NCBI RefSeq assembly: GCF_014648675.1
Contig: NZ_BMRO01000009.1
Location: forward strand, 302,642-366,641
Source of the DNA: Actinomadura livida
GTDB lineage: Bacteria; Actinomycetota; Actinomycetes; Streptosporangiales; Streptosporangiaceae
Length of the DNA stretch: 64,000 nt
Reading direction: 5' to 3'
Shown: positions 25,625 through 33,614 of the stretch, piece after piece
How positions within the stretch are numbered: the first letter of the stretch is position 1
Layout: every line of letters begins with the position of its first letter
Translations under genes and position numbers: made by a program
Notes under the pieces: model-generated
The model's database searches: none
What the model was told of the DNA's origin: nothing
What the model saw: the letters and a program-made list of their open reading frames with translations, nothing else

Positions 25625-25960
25625 TCAGGTGCGGAATGCCTCGGCGAGGCGTTTGGGAGCGGAGAGCCGCCAGGCTTCGGTGACCAGTTCGGCCAGTTCC
25701 TCTGGGTCGACGGTGGCCAACTTGACCTCTACCCAAGCGAAGCGTCCGCTGGCCCAGGACGGGGAGTAGGTGGCCGGGTCCTCGGCGATGAGGGCGGCCT
25801 GTTCCTCCCGGGTGGCCTTGAGCAGGACGACATGGTCATCCTCGTTGAGATAGCAGAACCCCTTGTCGCGGACCCGGAATCCGGTCAGGTCCGAGAACGC
25901 TTCGCGCTCCGCGACCTCCGGCAGGCTGAGCACCAGTTCAAGGAATTCTTCAGCGCGCAT
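25625..25960 (-). CDS. MmcQ/YjbR-family protein
   Basis: The 111-residue protein starts MRAEEFLELVLSLPEVAERE and contains FRVRDKGFCYLNEDDHVVLL and ATYSPSWASGRFAWVEVKLA, the hallmark strands of the MmcQ/YjbR family. That family has a double-wing-like fold and was suggested to bind DNA. Length is normal for the family. It stands alone and its role is not known. Confidence 0.88.
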   Translation of the reverse strand: MRAEEFLELVLSLPEVAEREAFSDLTGFRVRDKGFCYLNEDDHVVLLKATREEQAALIAEDPATYSPSWASGRFAWVEVKLATVDPEELAELVTEAWRLSAPKRLAEAFRT

Positions 25961-26213
25961 GCTGAAGCTGTACCAGCCGGGTCGGACGGTTCATCTCCAT
26001 CCGTACCCTCAGGGCACGGCAAGGGGACCGGTGCGGCACTGGCGACGTGTCGCCGTTGGCCAGTCCGCTAACGAAGGGCCAACAAACGATCAGAAGGCCG
26101 GTCCTCCCAGCGGAGAACCGGCCTCTGAGCTGGTGTTTCTATGTCAAGACGGCGGGATTGCACCACGATCCCCTGCCCCCTCGCCGCTCAACTGGGTGCG
26201 TAGGAATAGGTAG

Positions 26214-27098
26214 TTAAACGTGAGACTCGGCCTCCTGTCGGCTCGTCATGTTGGTGCGGGTGATGGCGAAGCCGAAGGCGGTGGCGAGTACGTACATGAC
26301 GATGCTGTAGACCGCGGCGGGGATGGCGACCGCCGTGCTGTCGAGAACGCTGAGGGCGATGGTCAGCGCCACGGTCGTGTTGTGGATGCCGACCTCCATG
26401 GAGGTGGCGATCGCCTGCTCTCGCCGGAGCCGGAACAGCCGCGCTCCGGTGTAGCCGAGAGTGAGGCTGGCCAGGCAGAACAGCGTGACCACGAGCCCGA
26501 CCTCGCGGACGTAGTCCACGATGTTCTCCCGCTCGCCGAGGATGGCGCCCAGGGAGACCCCGACCAGCACCACGATCGAGAAGATCCGGACCGGCCGGTC
26601 GGCGCGCGAGGCGAAGGCGTCCGACCGCCGGCGCACCAGCATGCCGATGCCGACCGGCACGAGGACGATGGCGACCACCTGGAGCACCTTGCCGAACTGG
26701 AGACCGAGCGTGCCGTCGGCGTCGAAGTAGCCGATCGCCAGGTTGGTGATCAGCGGGATGCTGACCGCGGCGAGCACCGAGTTGATCGCGGTGAGCGTCA
26801 CGTTCAGCGCGACGTCACCGCGGAACAGGTGGCTGTAGAGGTTGGCCGTCGTGCCGCCCGGGGAGGCGGCCAGGAGCATCACGCCCACCGCGATCAACGG
26901 ATCGACATCGAAGGCCTTGACCAGGCCGAAGGCCACCAGCGGCAGCACGAGCATCTGCAGGACGAGCGCGACGGTCACCGCCTTCGGGCTGCGGGCCACC
27001 CGGCGGAAGTCGCCGGGCGTCAGGGAGAGCCCGAGCCCGAACATGATGACGGCCAGCGCGATCGGCAGCCCGACGGCAATCAATGCTGAGTCGTTCAC
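26214..27098 (-). CDS. bile-acid:sodium-symporter (BASS) family transporter
   Basis: The 294-residue membrane protein has about nine hydrophobic segments and the BASS-type pattern. An N-terminal helix reads ALIAVGLPIALAVIMFGLGL, then LTPGDFRRVARSPKAV, which is very typical. MLLAASPGGTTANLYSHLFR carries the conserved unwound helix region, and EVGIHNTTVALTIALSVLDS the second crossover. It likely co-transports an organic anion with sodium. The GTG start has GAAGGAAC just upstream. It is divergent from an SRPBCC-family gene with a 351-base gap. Confidence 0.92.
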   Translation of the reverse strand: MNDSALIAVGLPIALAVIMFGLGLSLTPGDFRRVARSPKAVTVALVLQMLVLPLVAFGLVKAFDVDPLIAVGVMLLAASPGGTTANLYSHLFRGDVALNVTLTAINSVLAAVSIPLITNLAIGYFDADGTLGLQFGKVLQVVAIVLVPVGIGMLVRRRSDAFASRADRPVRIFSIVVLVGVSLGAILGERENIVDYVREVGLVVTLFCLASLTLGYTGARLFRLRREQAIATSMEVGIHNTTVALTIALSVLDSTAVAIPAAVYSIVMYVLATAFGFAITRTNMTSRQEAESHV

Positions 27099-27449
27099 GT
27101 TGTTCCTTCATGGTTGGTGCTCCCGGTGGCGGTGGGCTTTCGACGGGAGCGTTCGCCGTCCTCGGTGTTGCGCTTCGGGTGGGCATCACGCGGTTGCCGG
27201 CGGTCGCGGGCGTCGGTCGGTTGGCCACCGGCCAGGGACGGCGGCGGGGCAGAGGGGTTTCGGGTACGGTCGGTTGCGCCGCCGTTTCTGGCGGTGAACA
27301 GGGAATTCGCGGTTGAGTAGTCGGCTTTACCTACCGCAGTACGGGGTGTTTTGTCTACGGCTCTCGCGGCCGTCCTCGGTGATCAGGATGACGCCGGGCA
27401 GCGGGGTGGACAGATGGAGTCACCTCGGGCCGATCGCGAAAGGACGACC
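27099..27449. other. 351-base divergent intergenic gap
   Basis: This region separates the divergent symporter and SRPBCC genes. A stretch at about 27310-27350 is AT-richer and contains TTGAGT at 27313-27318 with no clear -10 at 17 bases. I see no gene or strong inverted repeat. Confidence 0.3.
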
Positions 27450-27893
27450 ATGCCCACCGTCAGCCACACAGTCGAGATCAACGCGCCGGTGAGTCGCGTG
27501 TGGGCGGTCCTCACCGACACCGCCGCGTACCCGGAATGGAACCCCTTCATGATCGAGCTCGACGGCAGCCTGGTTCCCGGATCGCGGCTGGCCGTGACGA
27601 TCGCTCCTCCCGGCGCGAAGCGGCAGCGCTTCACTCCCACCGTCACCGAGGTCGAGCCCGAGCGGCGGCTCGCCTGGCTCGGCCGCCTGTTCATCCCGGG
27701 CATCTTCGACGGCGCGCACTCCTTCGAACTCGAGGCCCTCACCCCCGGATCGACCCGGTTCATCCAATCTGAGCGGTTCTCCGGAGTGCTCGTCCCGCTG
27801 CTGCGCGGCCTACTGCGATCGACCGAGGCGGGCTTCGCAGCAATGAATACCGCCCTCGCCGCGCGGGCAGAGGGCAAGACAGGCGTTGGCTGA
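27450..27893 (+). CDS. SRPBCC-family (START-like) protein
   Basis: The 147-residue protein begins MPTVSHTVEINAPVSRVWAV and continues DTAAYPEWNPFMIELDGSLV, the usual beta1-alpha1-alpha2 of polyketide-cyclase/SRPBCC proteins. FTPTVTEVEPERRLAWLGRL and FIQSERFSGVLVPLLRGLLR follow. The fold binds hydrophobic ligands in a helix-grip cavity. Known members are cyclases, dehydratases or coenzyme-Q-like binding proteins. The ATG at 27450 with AAAGGA 5 bases ahead is preferred over an upstream frame. It is alone between two gaps. Confidence 0.85.
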   Translation: MPTVSHTVEINAPVSRVWAVLTDTAAYPEWNPFMIELDGSLVPGSRLAVTIAPPGAKRQRFTPTVTEVEPERRLAWLGRLFIPGIFDGAHSFELEALTPGSTRFIQSERFSGVLVPLLRGLLRSTEAGFAAMNTALAARAEGKTGVG

Positions 27894-28219
27894 GCTGCAC
27901 CGACTTCCGTGACGGGAGCCAAGCCAGGGGGCCCGGGCCGCCCTACGGCAGCGGTCGCGGAGGGGCCGCGGATGCTCGCGGCCGGCGGCCGTGCGCGGCC
28001 AAGGCAGTTGGAACCGGGCATCGGGACGGACGGTCTCCGGCGCCGCGTCCGCCGGAACGGTCTCCGGACCCTGACGTTGACCGAGTCATCGAAATCGGCC
28101 AGATCCGCGACGAGAGCCGCAAAGAAGTTCGTCCGGCCCACAACATCCACGTCATCGCCACCGCCCGGACACGAGACGGCCACGCGGGCGGCACATCGAC
28201 CGAGCACCGGAAGGACGCC
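27894..28219 (+). other. 326-base gap with a possible upstream remnant
   Basis: The frame of the following flavodoxin-fold gene stays open upstream through VDRVIEIGQIRDESRKEV and NIHVIATARTRDGHAGG but has no ATG, GTG or TTG start, so it may be a decayed end of another gene or chance. GGTCTCCGG occurs twice at about 28032 and 28060. Confidence 0.25.
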
Positions 28220-28948
28220 ATGACCGCATCCGTGACCGAGGAACGACCGGACTTCACCGGGCTGCGCGCGATCTACATCAACTGCACCCTCAAACGTTCC
28301 CCCGACAGCAGCCACACCCAAGGTGTGATCGACCGCAGCGTGGCCATCATGGAGGCCAACGGAGTCGGTGTGGATCAGATCCGCGCCGTCGATCACGACA
28401 TCGCCACCGGCGTCCGCCCGGACATGACCGAGCACGGGTGGGACACCGACGAATGGCCCGCCCTGCTGACCCGGGTCCTGGCAGCCGACATCCTGGTCAT
28501 CGCAGGACCGATCTGGCTCGGCGACAACAGCTCGGTGACCCGCCGGGTGATCGAGCGGCTCTACGGCTACTCCGGCGTACTCAACGAGCGCGGCCAGTAC
28601 GCCTACTACGGCCGGGTCGGTGGCTGCCTGGTCACCGGCAATGAGGACGGCCTCAAGCACTGCGCGATGAGCATCCTCTACAGCCTGCAGCACATCGGGT
28701 TCACCGTCCCGCCCCAGGCCGACGCGGGCTGGATCGGTGAGGTCGGTCCCGGCCCCTCCTATCTCGACGAGGGCTCCGGTGGCCCGGACAACGACTTCAC
28801 CAACCGCAACATCACGTTCATGACCTACAACCTGCTCCACCTCGCGTCGTTGATCCGGCGCGCCGGTGGGATCCCGGCCTACGGCAACCAGCGCACGGCC
28901 TGGGACGCCGGTTGCCACCCCGACAACGCCAATCCCGAACACCGCTGA
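28220..28948 (+). CDS. NADPH-dependent FMN reductase/flavodoxin-family protein
   Basis: The 242-residue protein has a flavodoxin-like fold. An initial strand, LRAIYINCTLKRSPDSSHTQ, forms the phosphate-binding loop, and ILVIAGPIWLGDNSSVTRRV is the second FMN-binding loop. GRVGGCLVTGNEDGLKHCAM is the third. It resembles NADPH-dependent FMN reductases and iron-sulfur flavoprotein-like small reductases. It likely transfers electrons from NAD(P)H to a quinone or FMN. ATG at 28220 is used because the upstream frame has no start codon. It is followed 34 bases later by a truncated oxidase-like gene. Confidence 0.82.
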   Translation: MTASVTEERPDFTGLRAIYINCTLKRSPDSSHTQGVIDRSVAIMEANGVGVDQIRAVDHDIATGVRPDMTEHGWDTDEWPALLTRVLAADILVIAGPIWLGDNSSVTRRVIERLYGYSGVLNERGQYAYYGRVGGCLVTGNEDGLKHCAMSILYSLQHIGFTVPPQADAGWIGEVGPGPSYLDEGSGGPDNDFTNRNITFMTYNLLHLASLIRRAGGIPAYGNQRTAWDAGCHPDNANPEHR

Positions 28949-28982
28949 TCACCTCCGGCGGGTTCCGAGACGACGCAGCCCG

Positions 28983-29330
28983 GTGGCCGGGCCACCGCGG
29001 CCCGCACAGCCCCGGCCGGTCTGGTTCGAGGCCGCCGCGGACGGGACCATCCAGCTGTTCACGCCGTCGGACTCGGTGAAACTGCGACGGCCGCGCCGCG
29101 ATCCGCGCGCTTCGATCGTCGTCGCCGCCCCGCCCGGTGAGCGCGAGCGCCGGGTGTCGGTCACCGGCCAGACCACCGTGGAAGCCGAGGGTGCACGGGA
29201 CCTCGCCGAGCGGCTCGCCGCCCGCTACTGGGATCTCGACGAGCGGGCGGACGACCTGGCCGCGATGGTCGCCGACGAGCTCATCCGTATCGTCCGCCAC
29301 CCGGAGCGGGTGCGCCGCTTCGCATTCTGA
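28983..29330 (+). pseudogene. N-terminally truncated PPOX-class F420/FMN oxidase-like gene
   Basis: The coded segment from about PRPVWFEAAADGTIQLFTPS through SIVVAAPPGERERRVSVTGQ to ELIRIVRHPERVRRFAF matches the second two-thirds of actinomycete pyridoxamine-5'-phosphate-oxidase-like, split-barrel F420/FMN proteins. The usual first 25 or so residues, with the first strand and turn, are missing or out of frame upstream of 28983. A GTG at 28983 could still allow a short protein of 115 residues. I call it truncated, with the caveat that an unseen start or sequencing error could restore it. Confidence 0.5.
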
Positions 29331-29473
29331 ACGCGGAAGCCAGGCGTGCGCACCGCCGGGCACCAGGTTTCCAGGCGACGAGTTCAGCTCGTTAGGCCGG
29401 TTCCTTGACGGCGCCTAACAATGGCGGCGAGATGCTCGGAAGTTGAACGGAAATGGAAAGCGTGAAAGGGCTC

Positions 29474-29503
29474 TTGACTCGATTTTCTGCGCGTCGGTAG
29501 TTT
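29474..29503 (+). promoter_or_regulatory. -35/-10 promoter for the cellulase
   Basis: TTGACT at 29474-29479 and TAGTTT at 29498-29503 are separated by 18 bases in a locally AT-rich stretch. The predicted start site is about 115 bases before the GTG of the GH6 gene. No CebR-type TGGGAGCGCTCCCA box is seen nearby. Confidence 0.5.
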
Positions 29504-29625
29504 CGCGGGAAACAGCCAGAGAAAGTGCATTCAAGACGTCCGCTCCCCAGGGCTCCGCCGACATATGACCGAAGACCCCGCGGACGCCGACCCCCGCCAT
29601 GACACCGGACGACGAAGGGCTCCCC

Positions 29626-30639
29626 GTGCTACCCGCTCTCCGTAGATGGACCATCACCACAGTCGCCGCGTTCACCGCGTCGGCGGCCGCCCTGACCGGC
29701 GCCTACTTCACCGGACAGCAGCCGCAGACCGCCAAGGTCGGTGCCGTCTCCTACGCCGCGCCCGCGGCCAAGGCGATCACCGCGGCCAACCTGTACGTCG
29801 ACCCGTACTCCAACCCGGCGGCCTGGGTCGCCGCCAATCCCGGCGATTGGCGCGCCGCCCGCATCAAGGCGGCCATCGCCGACCGGCCGATCGCACGCTG
29901 GTTCGGCAACTGGGACAGCGACATCACCGCGGCGGTGTCCCGCTACGTCGGCGGCGCCGAGCAGAGCGGCGCCACACCGATGCTGGTGGCCTACAACGTC
30001 CCGGGCCGTGACTGCGGCAGCCACTCCGGCGGCGGCGCGGGCAGCCCGGACGCCTACCGCACCTGGATCGGGCAGTTCGCCGCGGCCATCGGCAGCCGCC
30101 ACGCGATCGTCGTGGTGGAGCCCGACGCGGTCGCCCAGCTCGACTGCCTGCCGAACGACACCGAGCGGCAGACCCGGCTCGACCTGCTGAGATACGGCGT
30201 GCAGCAGCTCAAGCAGAAGGCGCCGAACGCCTGGGTCTACCTGGACGCCGCCAACGCCAACTGGATTCCCGCCGGCACCATGGCCCAGCGTCTGCAGGCG
30301 GCCGGGATCGCGGACGCACGCGGCTTCTCGGTCAACGTGTCGAACTACTACACCACCGAGCGGTCGGTCACCTACGCCAAGGCCGTCAACGCCGGGCTCC
30401 CCGGCGGCAAGACCTTCGTGGTCGACACCAGCCGAAACGGCAACGGCTCCAACGGCGAATGGTGCAACCCGGCCGGACGCAGGCTCGGCACCCCGCCCCG
30501 CGAGGGAGCCGACGCCGAGCTGGAACTGTGGGTCAAGGTCCCCGGCGACTCCGACGGTGACTGCGGGATCGGTGCCGGGATCCCCGCCGGACAGTTCAGC
30601 CCCGACCTGGCCATCCGCCTGATCGACGGCACCCGGTAA
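29626..30639 (+). CDS. glycoside hydrolase family 6 endoglucanase, catalytic domain only
   Basis: The 337-residue protein begins with a signal region (VLPALRRWTITTVAAFTASA), then a GH6 barrel. RWFGNWDSDITAAVSRYVGG is typical. YNVPGRDCGSHSGGG at residues 123-137 has Asp129 and Cys130, and VVEPDAV at 163-169 has the general-acid candidate Asp167. VDTSRNGNG at 266-274 has Asp267. Cys130 and Cys174 and Cys280 and Cys313 can form the two family disulfides. No cellulose-binding module is present. It hydrolyses beta-1,4-glucan by inversion. The GTG start at 29626 is chosen because GAAGGG lies 6 bases before it. An ATG at 29599 is the alternative. A clean promoter and terminator show a single-gene unit. 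Confidence 0.92.
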   Translation: MLPALRRWTITTVAAFTASAAALTGAYFTGQQPQTAKVGAVSYAAPAAKAITAANLYVDPYSNPAAWVAANPGDWRAARIKAAIADRPIARWFGNWDSDITAAVSRYVGGAEQSGATPMLVAYNVPGRDCGSHSGGGAGSPDAYRTWIGQFAAAIGSRHAIVVVEPDAVAQLDCLPNDTERQTRLDLLRYGVQQLKQKAPNAWVYLDAANANWIPAGTMAQRLQAAGIADARGFSVNVSNYYTTERSVTYAKAVNAGLPGGKTFVVDTSRNGNGSNGEWCNPAGRRLGTPPREGADAELELWVKVPGDSDGDCGIGAGIPAGQFSPDLAIRLIDGTR

Positions 30640-30670
30640 CCGCTCGCGCGCGTGCCGCCCGCACCATGCC

Positions 30671-30707
30671 GGTGAGCCCTCGACCTGCCTCAGGCCGAGG
30701 GCTCACC
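30671..30707 (+). terminator. intrinsic terminator after the GH6 gene
   Basis: GGTGAGCCCTCG pairs with CGAGGGCTCACC around a 13-base loop, 32 bases after the stop. It can also stop the convergent hydrolase operon. Confidence 0.75.
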
Positions 30708-30845
30708 GCTCACTCACGGACGACCTCGGTGGAGACAGTCAGCATCACGGGATCCTCTTCAACCCGATGGACGCGAGGGCCGGCGTGACCAGTCCTGCTC
30801 GACGCCAGTCCCCAAAGTGCTGGCGATGGCAGTGCCGCTGGAGTA

Positions 30846-31754
30846 TCAGCCGGCTGTCCGCGGAGCGAGATGCTGGAGGAAGAACTCGGTCATCGTGGCG
30901 AGCGTGTTCTTGAACTCCTGGTTGTAGACGACGAAGTGCCCGCCGGGCAGGGTGACGAGCTGCTTCGGGTGCAGGGCCCGTTCGTAGGCGGCGAAGGCCA
31001 GGTCGCTGTGGGTCAGGATGTCGTGCTGGGCGACGACGAGCATGAGCGGTGTAGGGGAGATGCGGGCGATGTAGTCGCCCGGCTCGTAGCCGGCGATCGC
31101 CTCCACCGACCTGAGCGTGACCTCGTTGCGCCACGTCGCCAGGCGCTCCGGCTCGATCGTCTGGTACCACTCGTAGGTCTCCCGGTCGGCCATCGCCGCG
31201 GGCTCCCCGGGCGTCGCGGTGATGAGGGGGATCACCGCCGGCGCCTCGCCGTTGAACCGGGCGAGCCGGTCGGCGTCGAAGCTCTTGCGCACCTCGGCGA
31301 GCGCCTCGCTGGGGATGAACCGCGACAGGGTCGTCCCGCCGCTGATGACCGGCACCTGCGAGTAGACGGCCTTGACCCGCCGGTCGACGGCCCCGACGAC
31401 GAGCACGTGCCCGCCTGAGAAGCTCGACCCGAACACCCCGATGCGCTCGGCGTCCACCTCGGGACGCGTGCATAGGAAGGTGATGGCGTCCCGGTATCCC
31501 TGGATCTGCGTCCAGGGGTCGACCTCCTGGCGCGGCTCGCCGTCGCTCGCGCCGAACGAGGCGTGGTCGTAGAGGACGACCGCCAGCCCGGCCGCGGCGA
31601 GCGCTTCGGCGATGTCGTCGGTGTACTGCTCCTTGACCGCCCCGAGTCCGTGGGTGACGACCACGGCGGGGTGCGGGCCGGCGGTGCCGTCGGGGGTGTA
31701 GAGCCATCCGCGGAGGGTCGTCCCGGCCGAGACGAACTCGATGTCCTGGCGCAT
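30846..31754 (-). CDS. alpha/beta hydrolase of the dienelactone/acetyl-xylan-esterase type
   Basis: The 302-residue protein has HPAVVVTHGLGAVKEQYTDD as the oxyanion region and IGVFGSSFSGGHVL near residues 106-118 with Ser113 as the probable nucleophile (S-x-S-x-G). LMLVVAQHDILTHSD has the Asp and LVTLPGGHFVVYNQ the His, giving a full triad. No signal peptide is visible, so it is cytoplasmic. It lies 40 bases downstream of a TetR gene on the same strand and is likely regulated with it. The ester substrate is unknown. Confidence 0.86.
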   Translation of the reverse strand: MRQDIEFVSAGTTLRGWLYTPDGTAGPHPAVVVTHGLGAVKEQYTDDIAEALAAAGLAVVLYDHASFGASDGEPRQEVDPWTQIQGYRDAITFLCTRPEVDAERIGVFGSSFSGGHVLVVGAVDRRVKAVYSQVPVISGGTTLSRFIPSEALAEVRKSFDADRLARFNGEAPAVIPLITATPGEPAAMADRETYEWYQTIEPERLATWRNEVTLRSVEAIAGYEPGDYIARISPTPLMLVVAQHDILTHSDLAFAAYERALHPKQLVTLPGGHFVVYNQEFKNTLATMTEFFLQHLAPRTAG

Positions 31755-31794
31755 TGCGGGTCCTTTCGCTGGTGCGGCGGATGTACGCCGCGGC

Positions 31795-32415
31795 CTATGG
31801 AGGGCCGGGGGTGAAGACGCCGCTGAGGGCAGCGGCGTGCGCGGCCGCGGCGGCGGTCTCGGCGACCTCGTCGTCCACCGGCCCGCGGGCGACGAGCAGG
31901 CGATAGTAGATGGGGGCGCCGACGGCGCTGATCACCGCGATACCGTCCGTCCCCGGCGGTAGTTCCCCGCGTTCTACGGCCCGTTCGACGATCCGGGACG
32001 CGAGGCGATTGCGGTCGGCGATCACCGTTGCCCAGACGGTGGACGCCTCGGGGGACCGGACGGCGGCGGCCACGACGCCCTCGACGAGCGCCCGAGCCCT
32101 GGGCTGCCGGTACAGGGCGGCGATCTCCAGCGCGAGCGCCCGGAGGTCGTCCAGCAACGAGCCGGTGTCCGGTATCGGGACCTCGTTCTTGCCCAGCTCG
32201 CCCAGCAGGTCGAGGACGACTCCCTCGACCGTCCGCCACCGCCGGTACAGCGTGGCCAGATGCACGCCCGAGCGCTCGGCCACCTTCTCCAGGGTGAGTC
32301 CGGCGTACCCGCCGGACTCCAGTTCGTCCCAGGCCGCGTCCAGTACCGCCGCACGAGTGCGCGCCGTCCGGCCGCCGGGCCGTGCGGCCCCCGCCGCGCG
32401 CGGCTCCACGTCCAT
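31795..32415 (-). CDS. TetR/AcrR-family regulator
   Basis: The 206-residue protein has the N-terminal helix-turn-helix TRAAVLDAAWDELESGGYAG and LEKVAERSGVHLATLYRRWR, where SGVHLATLYRRW is the recognition helix. The C-terminal ligand domain follows. The ATG at 32415 is preferred because GAGAGGGG lies about 6 bases upstream. A GTG further upstream lacks a site. A palindrome 33-54 bases upstream (32448-32469) is a good candidate for self-binding. It is cotranscribed with the hydrolase and probably controls that gene. Confidence 0.9.
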   Translation of the reverse strand: MDVEPRAAGAARPGGRTARTRAAVLDAAWDELESGGYAGLTLEKVAERSGVHLATLYRRWRTVEGVVLDLLGELGKNEVPIPDTGSLLDDLRALALEIAALYRQPRARALVEGVVAAAVRSPEASTVWATVIADRNRLASRIVERAVERGELPPGTDGIAVISAVGAPIYYRLLVARGPVDDEVAETAAAAAHAAALSGVFTPGPP

Positions 32416-32447
32416 CCGGCACCCCTCTCTGCGGGTCACGGACAGAG

Positions 32448-32469
32448 TAACGCGAACTTCTTCGCATTA
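32448..32469. promoter_or_regulatory. TetR-type palindrome ahead of the TetR gene
   Basis: TAACGCGAA and TTCGCATTA flank CTTC and are inverted repeats with one mismatch (9-4-9). It lies 33 bases upstream of the TetR gene on the minus strand, where a promoter is expected. Confidence 0.65.
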
Positions 32470-32590
32470 ACAGCCCCGGCGGCAACCGACCGGGTTGTCG
32501 GCGCCTGGTGACAAGCTCGGGCGTGTGGCGCGGGGGGCGTCCGTGTGCTCGCGAAGACGACAGGTCCTGAGCTGCAAGAAGGGATGAATC

Positions 32591-33532
32591 ATGGTCGAAG
32601 GCCAGGCGGACTGGTCCGGAATCGTCCACGGCGACTTCACTGATCCGCAGAAGTTCCTGCAACGCCTGGAGGCGGGGGCTGACCCCCTGGGGGAACTGTG
32701 GACCTTCTACACCCCACTACACGTGGCCGCGAAGGAGGGCTCACCTCAGGTGGTATTCGAGCTGGCAAGCCGCGCTCTGGACCTCGACGCCCTCTACGGG
32801 GGCCGTAGCGCCTTGTGGACCGCCGTCTACCACGACCGTGAGGACAATGCTTGGGTGCTGGCCGAACTGGGTGCCGATCCGTGGCGACCGATGATGAACG
32901 GCTGGTCGCCGGGCCGGCTCAGCCTGGCAGGCTCACTCGGTGACCTTTTCGACCTCCCCGAAGACGAGGCCCTCACCGACCAAGAGCGGGCGATGGCCGA
33001 CGCCGGGCCTGAACTGGCCGAGGTCTTCTCCGGCATTTCCTACGACGGGTTCTCGGCGGCCTGCGTAGCGGGCCTGACAGCCGTCGAGACGCTGCAACGC
33101 CTGACCGTCGGTGAGGTCATCGTCGTGGACGACCACACGCCGTGGTACGAGGAAGAGATCTGCGGCGCGAGGGACATCGTCGGCGTCACCGATGTTCCCG
33201 GCGGCTGCGTGATCGCACAGCCGTGGGGGTACCGGGCCGTTGACGTCCTGGAAGCGGTGACGGCAGGGACGTTCGCCTACGGCATGTACGCCAACCCCAA
33301 GAGCGGCAATCAGGGGCGCATTGCCGAGGACGGTCGACAGGTCAAATGGGACCTGCACCCCGGCTACGACCCTGATCCCGACTCCACCGCCCGCGAGGTG
33401 TTGGCGAGCTTCGCCTCGTGTGGCGACGCGCTCGTAAACTGCCTGGTGTACTCGGGCCTGAAGCCCGTTTCGACAGACTGCCTGGAGCGCCCGGACGCCT
33501 GGGTGCGGCTCGGCCCCAGAGACTCTCAGTGA
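32591..33532 (+). CDS. ankyrin-repeat-containing protein
   Basis: The 313-residue protein has an N-terminal ankyrin-like part, FYTPLHVAAKEGSPQVVFEL followed by GGRSALWTAVYHDREDNAWV and LAELGADPWRPMMNGWSPGR, equal to about two or three repeats. The C-terminal part contains LQRLTVGEVIVVDDHTPWYE and MYANPKSGNQGRIAEDGRQV. I do not recognise the C-terminal domain. Proteins of this plan are seen as stand-alone immunity-like or scaffold proteins, but I see no toxin gene next to it. It stands alone between the TetR/hydrolase unit and a TetR/ABC-transporter unit. A GGAAGGGATG-like site precedes the ATG. Confidence 0.7.
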   Translation: MVEGQADWSGIVHGDFTDPQKFLQRLEAGADPLGELWTFYTPLHVAAKEGSPQVVFELASRALDLDALYGGRSALWTAVYHDREDNAWVLAELGADPWRPMMNGWSPGRLSLAGSLGDLFDLPEDEALTDQERAMADAGPELAEVFSGISYDGFSAACVAGLTAVETLQRLTVGEVIVVDDHTPWYEEEICGARDIVGVTDVPGGCVIAQPWGYRAVDVLEAVTAGTFAYGMYANPKSGNQGRIAEDGRQVKWDLHPGYDPDPDSTAREVLASFASCGDALVNCLVYSGLKPVSTDCLERPDAWVRLGPRDSQ

Positions 33533-33586
33533 GCACGGTTCCTTTCAATGGTCATCTAAGACCGTTTCCCGCCATCTCTTGCCGGC

Positions 33587-33606
33587 CATTGAACGAGTGT
33601 TTAATG
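33587..33606. promoter_or_regulatory. imperfect palindrome at the TetR start
   Basis: CATTGAAC and GTTTAATG flank GAGT and pair at seven of eight positions. It lies just ahead of the TetR gene, so the regulator probably binds its own promoter, which would be leaderless or nearly so. Confidence 0.55.
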
Positions 33607-33614
33607 TGGTGGGC

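Noticed and set aside
25476..25736. Minus-strand frame ending GNLGSWYAPG as a secreted peptide
   Set aside because: It overlaps the YjbR gene out of frame and has no start or signal peptide.
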